Source: Clostridia bacterium
GTDB taxonomy: Bacteria > Bacillota > Clostridia > Oscillospirales > CAG-272
Direction: 5' to 3'
DNA length: 6,267 nt
NCBI GenBank assembly: GCA_017457465.1
Contig: JAFTHJ010000052.1
Location: forward strand, 1-6,267
Part shown: in pieces, positions 1 to 6,267 of the stretch
Numbering within the stretch: position 1 is the stretch's first letter
Layout: each line of letters starts with the position of its first letter
Position numbers and translations under genes: made by a program
The notes under the pieces: model-generated
Database searches by the model: none
Told to the model about the DNA's origin: nothing
Seen by the model: the letters and a program-made list of their open reading frames with translations, nothing else

Positions 1-598
1 CGTGGACGTCCACGGTTCTGGAGTCTCCCAGATAGTCGAAGCCCCATACCGTGTCGAGAAGCTGGTCTCTGGTGAAAACTCTGTTGTAGTTTGACGCGAG
101 GAAGTAAAGCAGCTCAAGCTCCTTCGGAGGCACGTCAACGGGCTTACCGTTGAGCTTCAGCTCGTATTTCTGGAGGCTTATCTCGATATTCTCAAATTTG
201 ATTACCTCGTTGTCGTTCTGCGTGGTATGAGCCTGATAGCGGCGAAGCACAGTCTTGACTCTCGCGCTCAACTCCTTCATATCGAAGGGCTTTACGACGA
301 AGTCGTCTGCTCCGAGCTCGAGTCCGAGAACCTTGTCAAATACCTCTCCCTTGGCGGTTATCATAATTATCGGCTTTGCCGACATTTCGCGAATTTCGCG
401 GCATACCTGCCAACCGTCCTTTTTGGGAAGCATAATGTCGAGCAGGACGAGGTCGGGCTCATAAAGCTTGAAATAGTTGAGTCCCTCAACTCCGTCGTTC
501 GCGGTTTTTATTTCGTAACCCTCGTTTTCAAAATAAATCTTCAACAGGTCACAGATGTTAGCGTCATCGTCGATAACAAGAATTTTGGTATCCAGCAT
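1..598 (-). CDS. OmpR/PhoB-family response regulator, 3' end cut off by the window edge
   Basis: This is a DNA-binding response regulator of a two-component system: a partner histidine kinase phosphorylates the receiver and the C-terminal winged helix binds promoter DNA. Translating the minus strand from the ATG at 598 gives 199 uninterrupted codons to the edge, with no stop. The receiver domain (about residues 4-116) has the acidic pair D10/D11, phospho-acceptor D54 in LVLLDIMLPK, switch T81 and K103 in VVKPF. A linker follows, then the OmpR/PhoB winged helix from about residue 130, with PPKELELLYFLA and the start of the recognition region DSRTVDVH at the edge. About 30 residues should be missing. 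The start is supported by AAAGGAG (606-612) seven bases upstream. Full-length family members are about 225-235 residues. A histidine kinase gene is the expected next gene to the left, but it is not visible. Target genes cannot be deduced, so no symbol is given. Confidence 0.95.
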   Translation of the reverse strand, partial: MLDTKILVIDDDANICDLLKIYFENEGYEIKTANDGVEGLNYFKLYEPDLVLLDIMLPKKDGWQVCREIREMSAKPIIMITAKGEVFDKVLGLELGADDFVVKPFDMKELSARVKTVLRRYQAHTTQNDNEVIKFENIEISLQKYELKLNGKPVDVPPKELELLYFLASNYNRVFTRDQLLDTVWGFDYLGDSRTVDVH

Positions 599-696
599 TT
601 TTATTCTCCTTTCAGATTGAAGAAAAAATATATATCAGACTGTTATACTCTCAAATGAAAAATATATGATACAATTAAGCAAAAATTGCCATATAC

Positions 697-725
697 ATTA
701 TAACATATATTTCAATATTTTGCAA
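697..725 (-). promoter_or_regulatory. Sigma-A-type promoter of the response regulator
   Basis: On the minus strand, TTGCAA (725-720) is followed by a 17-base spacer and a perfect TATAAT (702-697). A TG one base upstream of the -10 makes it an extended -10. Transcription should begin near 690, giving an AT-rich leader of about 90 nt before the regulator's ATG at 598. The promoter lies in the gap downstream of radC, so the regulator can be transcribed independently. This is assignment by consensus only. Confidence 0.8.
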
Positions 726-799
726 GAATTTTTAAAATATTTCCAACTTAACAACACATATTTCTCGGAAATTTAATCAAATTGTAATATTTTGAGGCT

Positions 800-823
800 T
801 TTTGTCGCTGTTACAGGACAAAA
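800..823 (-). other. Imperfect hairpin just after radC, weak terminator candidate
   Basis: The arms TTTTGTC and GACAAAA (7 bp) enclose a further 3-bp CTG/CAG stem with a one-base bulge and a TAA/TTA loop. It begins four bases after the radC stop codon. On the radC strand no run of T follows the stem, so it is not a canonical intrinsic terminator. It could weakly attenuate read-through or protect the 3' end. It is the only notable structure between radC and the regulator's promoter. Confidence 0.3.
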
Positions 824-827
824 GTTG

Positions 828-1535
828 TTATTTCAGCGCTTTTACCCTTTCGTGATAGCGCTCCTCAAATTCGGCGTTGTTGGCGTTCAATATCGGCATA
901 CAGCGTCCGTTTGCCACCACAAAATGGTCTATAAGCTTACAGTCAAAATATTTGAAGGTCTCTCGAATCCGCATTGTACAGTCGATATCCTCCCCCGATG
1001 GAATGGCAACTCCGTTCGGATGATTATGCGCGATTATCGCGAACGAGGAATTGTTTCGCACAACGCTCTGCAATATTCCCTTGACCTTTGCCTCAACGGC
1101 GCCATCTCCGCCTATCGCTATCCTCTCGCAGCCTATTACTCTGAATGAGCTGTTAAGGCATATGGCGTAAAGCTTTTCCTCGCTTTCGTTTTCGAAAAGC
1201 GCCATAAGATATTTACTTACGTCGTTGTATGAACCGAGCTTTGTCCGTTTATCTCGCTTGGGCGCGGAGTTTCTGTTCATTATCGCTGATACGAGCTTGA
1301 TAAAGAACGCCGTGCCGCCGCCAATGCCCTCTACCTTACAAATCTCGTCAAAATCGGCATCGAACACACCTCGGAGTGAGCCGAATTTGTTTATAAGCTC
1401 GTGTGCCAACTCGTTAGTATTTTTTCTCGCTATCGGAAAAAACAAAAGCATTTCGAGGAGCTCGTGGTCCTCGAAGAAATCGGCGCCGTGCGCTTCGAAT
1501 TTATCTCTCATTCTTTTTCTGTGTCCGTCGTGCAT
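828..1535 (-). CDS. radC: RadC family protein (UPF0758, JAMM/MPN fold)
   Basis: A complete RadC-family protein of 235 residues. The family combines an N-terminal helical/helix-hairpin-helix region with a C-terminal JAMM-like metal-binding domain. The name comes from an old link to DNA repair in E. coli that later work did not uphold, and its biochemical role is unsettled. Counting from the ATG at 1535, the opening HDGHRKRMRDKF and DHELLEMLLF are typical of the family. The helix-hairpin-helix (KVEGIGGGTA) is near residues 67-76. The JAMM core HNHPNG...PSGED gives H170, H172, S180 and D183 with the expected seven-residue H-to-S and two-residue S-to-D spacing. The C-terminal LIDHFVV is also conserved. 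A TTG at 1547 would add four residues, but it has no ribosome site and would leave only about a 10-nt leader. The ATG has GGGGG five bases upstream and fits the promoter better. The gene is divergent from the DUF378 gene. No mobile element is adjacent, although radC homologues often sit on them. Confidence 0.93.
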   Translation of the reverse strand: MHDGHRKRMRDKFEAHGADFFEDHELLEMLLFFPIARKNTNELAHELINKFGSLRGVFDADFDEICKVEGIGGGTAFFIKLVSAIMNRNSAPKRDKRTKLGSYNDVSKYLMALFENESEEKLYAICLNSSFRVIGCERIAIGGDGAVEAKVKGILQSVVRNNSSFAIIAHNHPNGVAIPSGEDIDCTMRIRETFKYFDCKLIDHFVVANGRCMPILNANNAEFEERYHERVKALK

Positions 1536-1539
1536 ATAT

Positions 1540-1545
1540 TCCCCC
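1540..1545 (-). promoter_or_regulatory. G-rich ribosome binding site of radC, decides the ATG start
   Basis: The minus strand reads GGGGGA at 1545-1540, ending four bases before the ATG at 1535. It is a G-U-wobble variant of the usual GGAGGA and weaker than the sites of the neighbouring genes. It overlaps the alternative TTG start region (1547-1545), so it can serve only the ATG. The TTG itself has only ACTTT upstream. Confidence 0.6.
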
Positions 1546-1563
1546 AAAAGTATATATAGGAAT

Positions 1564-1592
1564 ATTTTACCATTAAATTCCGATTATGTCAA
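1564..1592 (-). promoter_or_regulatory. Sigma-A-type promoter of radC
   Basis: On the minus strand, a perfect TTGACA (1592-1587) is followed by a 17-base spacer and TAAAAT (1569-1564), with a TG one base upstream of the -10. The predicted start of transcription is near 1557, giving a leader of about 20 nt to the ATG at 1535. No LexA-type box (GAAC-N4-GTTC) overlaps it, so there is no sequence support for SOS control. Confidence 0.85.
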
Positions 1593-1665
1593 CAAAACCG
1601 TATAACACCGCTCATCCCTTTTTATTCCTTGCATATATTTATCTCTTTTACCGACACTATTACTG

Positions 1666-1679
1666 ACGGTTTGAACCGT
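1666..1679. repeat. Perfect palindrome beside the DUF378 ribosome site
   Basis: The sequence is ACGGTT-TG-AACCGT, a 6-bp inverted repeat with a 2-base centre. It ends three bases before the AAGGAGGA ribosome site of the DUF378 gene. The centre is too short for a normal RNA hairpin loop unless the inner pairs open, so a DNA operator is the more natural reading. No matching second copy was noticed in the window. Confidence 0.5.
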
Positions 1680-1697
1680 TATAAGGAGGAATCGGCA

Positions 1698-1913
1698 ATG
1701 CTAATGGACAGAATTGCGCTTATAATCACAATCATCGGCGCTCTCAACTGGGGAAGCATAGGTCTTTTCAAGTTTGATATCGTTGCATGGCTGTGCGGAG
1801 GACAGGGCTCCCTTGTCAGCCGTATAATATACACGGTAGTCGCTTTGGCGGGAATTTGGTGTATCTCCCTCATTTTCCGTGCCAGAGAGAGATTTGAATC
1901 TATCGACGAATAA
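1698..1913 (+). CDS. DUF378 (YuzA-like) small membrane protein
   Basis: A 71-residue integral membrane protein of the DUF378 family, whose function is unknown. The first hydrophobic helix spans about residues 4-26 and carries the family signature IGALNWGSIGLFKFDIVAWL (residues 13-32). A short glycine-rich loop CGGQGS follows, then a second helix at about residues 40-60. The tail RARERFESIDE is charged and probably cytoplasmic. The start is the ATG at 1698, eight bases after GGAGG within AAGGAGGA (1683-1690). A longer reading from TTG at 1629 has no ribosome site and adds non-family residues. The gene is divergent from radC. Its promoter is unclear; the best match is TTCCGA-17 bases-TATAAC (1578-1606), which would overlap the radC promoter. 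A palindrome (1666-1679) precedes the ribosome site, and a hairpin terminator follows six bases after the stop. It appears to be a single-gene unit. Confidence 0.9.
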   Translation: MLMDRIALIITIIGALNWGSIGLFKFDIVAWLCGGQGSLVSRIIYTVVALAGIWCISLIFRARERFESIDE

Positions 1914-1918
1914 TTTTT

Positions 1919-1946
1919 GAAGCCACCGATTCACGGTGGCTTCTTT
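1919..1946 (+). terminator. Intrinsic terminator of the DUF378 gene
   Basis: A 10-bp perfect stem GAAGCCACCG/CGGTGGCTTC with a five-base ATTCA loop begins six bases after the stop codon and is followed by TTT. The run of T is short, but the stem is GC-rich. It separates the DUF378 gene from the GH2 promoter. Confidence 0.75.
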
Positions 1947-1971
1947 CGCGTAAAAAAGAAATATTCTTGTT

Positions 1972-1999
1972 CTATTTCAATACTATTTCTACTATTTTC
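1972..1999 (+). repeat. Three CTATTTC-type direct repeats upstream of the GH2 promoter
   Basis: CTATTTC occurs at 1972-1978 and 1983-1989, with a variant CTATTTTC at 1992-1999. Successive starts are 11 and 9 bases apart, close to one DNA turn. The set lies about 20-50 bases upstream of the -35 box, inside a pyrimidine-rich stretch. It may be an activator or UP-like site, or simple low-complexity sequence. Confidence 0.35.
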
Positions 2000-2020
2000 C
2001 TGCTTTTTTTCAATTTGCGG

Positions 2021-2049
2021 TTGACTTTTTCGGCGTGTTAAATTAGAAT
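2021..2049 (+). promoter_or_regulatory. Sigma-A-type promoter of the GH2 gene
   Basis: TTGACT (2021-2026) is followed by a 17-base spacer and TAGAAT (2044-2049), each one mismatch from consensus. Transcription should start near 2056, leaving a leader of about 37 nt that contains GGAGG (2080-2084), eight bases before the ATG. No clear operator overlaps the core promoter. Confidence 0.8.
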
Positions 2050-2092
2050 AGTTACAGGCTATAGGGCTATTATTTTTACGGAGGATAATTAT

Positions 2093-3814
2093 ATGAATTC
2101 AATTCCGAGACCTGAATATCCGCGCCCTGAATTTGTCAGAGGCGAGTGGATAAATCTCAACGGCGAATGGCAGTTTGAAAAGGACACCGGTATCAGCGGA
2201 AGGGCAAGAGGACTTCACAAAGCAGAGTCTCTTTGCGAGAAAATTACAGTTCCTTTCTGTATGGAAAGTGAGCTTTCGGGTGTTGGCTACAAGGATTTTT
2301 GCGAGTGCGTATGGTATAAAAGGGAGATAGACATTCCCGCCGCGTGGCTTGAAAAGAACAAGCGCGTGATTCTGCATATCGGCGCGTGTGATTACAAGAC
2401 AGAGCTGTTTATCAACGGCGAGTATGTCGGCGTCCATTTTGGCGGTTCGGTTGCTTTTTCTTTTGATATAACGAAACATATTTCGGCGGGTAAGAATATT
2501 GTAACCATATCCGCGCAGGATTACACTCGCTCTCAAAATCAGCCTCTCGGTAAGCAGAGCGAACGATATGAGTCTTACGGCTGTTTCTACACCCGTACGA
2601 CGGGAATTTGGCAGACTGTATGGCTTGAAAATCTGCCCGAGTCCTACATAGTCGGAGCTAAATATTATCCCAATATAGAGGACTCAACGCTGACCGCGGT
2701 TGTGACCGCGAAGCTCGGCGAGGGCAAGAAGGTAAAGGCGGAGGCGTTCTTTGGCGGCAAGTTGGTCGGCGCTGACACGGCGACTGTTTGCGGAGGCACC
2801 GCTATGCTCAAGATAAAGCTGAATGAGCTTCATCTGTGGGATATCGGCAAGGGAGAGCTTTACGACCTGAAGCTGACTATGGGTGAGGACAGTGTTGACA
2901 GTTATTTCGGAATGAGAAATGTATCTGTAAGCGACGACGGCGCAATCGTTCTGAACGGAAGAAAGATATTCCAGAGACTCGTGCTCGACCAGGGCTTCTA
3001 TCCCGACGGAATTTGGACAGCTTCCTGCGAGGACGAGCTTATAAACGACATCAAGCGTTCTATCGCGATGGGCTTTGACGGCGCGAGACTTCACCAGAAG
3101 GTCTTTGAGCCTCGCTTCCTTTACCATTGCGATAAGTTGGGCTATATCGTCTGGGGTGAGCACGGAAACTGGGGACTTGACATATCCCGAGCAAACGCTT
3201 ACAAGGCGTTCTTCCCCGAGTGGAGCGAGATAGTCGAGAGAGATTTCAACCACCCGGCTATAATCGGTTGGTGTTCGCTCAACGAGACTAAAGCTAATCA
3301 GGACAACGAGTTTGTGCGTCAGGTTTATGAGCTGACAAAGAGGCTTGACCCCACCCGTCCCGCGATAGATACCTCGGGCTGGTTGCATGTTAAGGGTGTT
3401 GGCGATATGATGGACTGGCACGATTATGACCAGAACCCCGAGACCTTCAAGGCTCGCTATGAGGCGGTCGCGAGAGGAGAGGATGTTCTCGTGTATGCTC
3501 ACAGACCTCGTGTTTTCCCGATTTTTGCTACCTTTGTGAGCGAGTACGGCGGAATAAAGTGGGATGTAAACTCCAATCTTGGCAACGCGTGGGGTTACGG
3601 CGACGCGCCCAAGACCGAGGAGGAATTCAAGGAGAGATTCAAGGGACTTACCGAGGCTCTCTTGTTCAACAAGTTTATGACAGGTCTGTGTTATACCCAG
3701 CTCACCGATGTCGAGCAGGAGACCAACGGACTTTATACTTACGACAGACAGCCTAAATTCGACCCCGAGTTCTTCAGAAGCGTTCTTCAGCAAAAAGCCG
3801 CTTGTGAGGAGTAA
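2093..3814 (+). CDS. Glycoside hydrolase family 2 beta-glycosidase, cytoplasmic
   Basis: A retaining glycosidase of family GH2, which includes beta-galactosidases, beta-glucuronidases and related enzymes; the substrate cannot be read from sequence. The 573-residue protein shows the usual three parts: an N-terminal jelly-roll sugar-binding domain (about 1-180; LNGEWQF, LHIGACDYKTELFINGEYVG, TTGIWQTVWLE), an immunoglobulin-like domain (about 185-280) and a TIM barrel (about 285-573). Predicted acid/base is E398 in WCSLNETK (the GH2 Asn-Glu pair), and the nucleophile is E484 in FVSEYGG. GARLHQKVFEPRFLY, LGYIVWGEHGNWG and DWHDYD are further barrel landmarks. It lacks the longer C-terminal domains of LacZ. 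There is no signal peptide or membrane segment, so it should act inside the cell on imported sugars or glycosides. The start has GGAGG eight bases upstream. It has its own promoter and no transporter or sugar regulator beside it, which leaves the substrate open. Confidence 0.93.
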   Translation: MNSIPRPEYPRPEFVRGEWINLNGEWQFEKDTGISGRARGLHKAESLCEKITVPFCMESELSGVGYKDFCECVWYKREIDIPAAWLEKNKRVILHIGACDYKTELFINGEYVGVHFGGSVAFSFDITKHISAGKNIVTISAQDYTRSQNQPLGKQSERYESYGCFYTRTTGIWQTVWLENLPESYIVGAKYYPNIEDSTLTAVVTAKLGEGKKVKAEAFFGGKLVGADTATVCGGTAMLKIKLNELHLWDIGKGELYDLKLTMGEDSVDSYFGMRNVSVSDDGAIVLNGRKIFQRLVLDQGFYPDGIWTASCEDELINDIKRSIAMGFDGARLHQKVFEPRFLYHCDKLGYIVWGEHGNWGLDISRANAYKAFFPEWSEIVERDFNHPAIIGWCSLNETKANQDNEFVRQVYELTKRLDPTRPAIDTSGWLHVKGVGDMMDWHDYDQNPETFKARYEAVARGEDVLVYAHRPRVFPIFATFVSEYGGIKWDVNSNLGNAWGYGDAPKTEEEFKERFKGLTEALLFNKFMTGLCYTQLTDVEQETNGLYTYDRQPKFDPEFFRSVLQQKAACEE

Positions 3815-3838
3815 GGAGAGAACGCGGGGATGCGGTTA

Positions 3839-3873
3839 TGTGGGGAAACCTTTTAAGGAAAGGTTTCCCCACA
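3839..3873 (+). terminator. 15-bp perfect hairpin after the GH2 gene, possible dispersed palindrome
   Basis: TGTGGGGAAACCTTT (3839-3853) pairs exactly with AAAGGTTTCCCCACA (3859-3873) around a five-base TAAGG loop, 24 bases after the stop codon. It is stable enough to end transcription or protect the mRNA 3' end. However, CCCTTTCC follows instead of a run of T, so it is not a textbook intrinsic terminator. Palindromes of this GGGGAAACC type recall dispersed intergenic repeats of clostridial genomes; that is memory, not a search result. Confidence 0.6.
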
Positions 3874-3984
3874 CCCTTTCCAAACCTTTCAAGCTGGGAT
3901 TGGCTAACCCATTTAGTTCGGCTGATTTCAACGAACATTTGTCTACCCGTGATTTAATTTAATAAGTCGGTCAGACTTTCATAA

Positions 3985-4025
3985 ATAAAAAACAATCTCC
4001 CATTGGTGTTAAACCAATGGGAGAT
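3985..4025 (-). terminator. Intrinsic terminator of ftsH
   Basis: On the minus strand a 13-bp perfect stem, ATCTCCCATTGGT/ACCAATGGGAGAT with a five-base loop, lies eight bases past the ftsH stop codon. It is followed by TTGTTTTTTATT. A strong stem with a T run downstream is the classical Rho-independent arrangement. It also lies across the convergent GH2 transcript and may block read-through from that side, although no T run exists in that direction. Confidence 0.9.
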
Positions 4026-4033
4026 ATTTCATT

Positions 4034-6148
<2,115 letters not shown>

Positions 6149-6186
6149 TTAACAAATAGCCTTTCTTGGAATTTATACTGTGATAA

Positions 6187-6202
6187 CGGTCAGAGAAGAC
6201 CG
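6187..6202. repeat. Short inverted repeat upstream of ftsH
   Basis: CGGTC and GACCG (5 bp) flank AGAGAA. It sits between the two -10-like boxes, about 40-55 bases from the ftsH start codon. The short arms make chance occurrence plausible; it could be a small operator or a leader stem-loop. Confidence 0.35.
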
Positions 6203-6214
6203 AATTCTATACGA

Positions 6215-6253
6215 AGGTGAGCGGAGTCGTTTTTTTTAGGTGAGCAGCTGTCG
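6215..6253. repeat. Imperfect direct repeats around a T8/A8 tract upstream of ftsH
   Basis: AGGTGAGCGGAGTCG (6215-6229) and AGGTGAGCAGCTGTCG (6238-6253) share AGGTGAGC and a terminal GTCG, with starts 23 bases apart. Between them lies a run of eight T on the plus strand. The arrangement could bind a dimeric regulator on one DNA face or be the remains of a local duplication. Confidence 0.4.
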
Positions 6254-6267
6254 CAAACACCCATAAA

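Larger units (their letters stand above)
6149..6267 (-). other. Upstream region of ftsH with repeats and weak promoter-like elements
   Basis: No gene could be supported in this stretch; minus-strand frames close quickly and resemble no known C-terminus. Two -10-like boxes occur on the minus strand, TATAAA (6177-6172) and TATAGAAT (6211-6204), but neither has a good -35 at the proper distance. An inverted repeat lies at 6187-6202 and a pair of direct repeats at 6215-6253. CIRCE and tandem CtsR-type heat-shock operators were looked for and not found. The ftsH promoter may lie here in diverged form or beyond the edge. Confidence 0.4.

Noticed and set aside
227..658. 143-codon open frame on the plus strand
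   Set aside because: It is antisense to the response regulator, whose receiver motifs are all intact on the other strand. It also runs across the regulator's own ribosome site and leader.
828..1535. radC as a marker of a mobile or defence island
   Set aside because: radC homologues often travel on such elements, but here no transposase, integrase, toxin, restriction or phage gene and no attachment-like repeats surround it. The neighbours are housekeeping or metabolic genes.
1629..1697. 23-residue N-terminal extension of the DUF378 protein from a TTG
   Set aside because: There is no ribosome site at the TTG, the added residues do not look like the family, and an AAGGAGGA site sits within this stretch, correctly spaced for the ATG at 1698.
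1548..1697. LexA/SOS box between radC and the DUF378 gene
   Set aside because: No GAAC-N4-GTTC motif is present. GAACCGTT occurs only as part of the ACGGTT-TG-AACCGT palindrome and lacks LexA spacing.
2684..3793. 369-codon open frame on the minus strand
   Set aside because: It lies wholly antisense to the GH2 gene, which has intact catalytic motifs, promoter and ribosome site. The antisense product resembles no known family; it is a codon-usage shadow.
3900..3980. Possible small RNA gene between the GH2 and ftsH terminators
   Set aside because: Only a weak 5-bp GTTCG/CGAAC repeat (3916-3936) is present. There is no promoter-like pair or dedicated terminator on the plus strand.
6149..6267. 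CIRCE or CtsR heat-shock operator upstream of ftsH
   Set aside because: No TTAGCACTC-N9-GAGTGCTAA and no tandem GGTCAAA heptamers were found. The CGGTC/GACCG repeat is inverted, not tandem.

Overview
The window reads as ordinary chromosomal DNA from a low-to-mid GC Gram-positive anaerobe, most likely a gut Clostridia (Oscillospiraceae/Ruminococcaceae-like). This placement is inferred from GGAGG-type ribosome sites, AT-rich intergenic spacers with sigma-A-like promoters, a DUF378 (YuzA-like) membrane protein, a clostridial-style RadC and FtsH, and a cytoplasmic family 2 glycosidase. No 16S or other marker is present to confirm it. I see no tRNA, rRNA, CRISPR array, transposase, integrase or phage gene.

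Layout from left to right: (1) the first 199 codons of an OmpR/PhoB-type response regulator on the minus strand, cut by the left edge, with a strong extended -10 promoter and a leader of about 90 nt. (2) A complete radC on the minus strand with its own near-consensus promoter; its best start is an internal ATG, not the upstream TTG. (3) Divergent from radC, a 71-residue two-helix DUF378 protein on the plus strand, ended by a GC-rich hairpin terminator. (4) A glycoside hydrolase family 2 gene on the plus strand with a clear promoter and a 15-bp hairpin after its stop. (5) Convergent with it, a complete ftsH on the minus strand with a clean intrinsic terminator and a repeat-containing leader that reaches the right edge.

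The five genes look like independent transcription units: three have their own recognisable promoter and three are followed by hairpins. They do not form an evident pathway. The regulator probably pairs with a histidine kinase beyond the left edge. FtsH is a housekeeping membrane protease. RadC is a JAMM-fold protein of unsettled role. The GH2 enzyme would cleave an imported oligosaccharide or glycoside, but there is no transporter or sugar regulator beside it.

I found no convincing undescribed system. The points worth a second look are small: overlapping hairpins after the GH2 gene, a palindrome against the DUF378 ribosome site, direct repeats and an inverted repeat in the ftsH leader, a pyrimidine repeat upstream of the GH2 promoter, and unusual acidic segments in FtsH.
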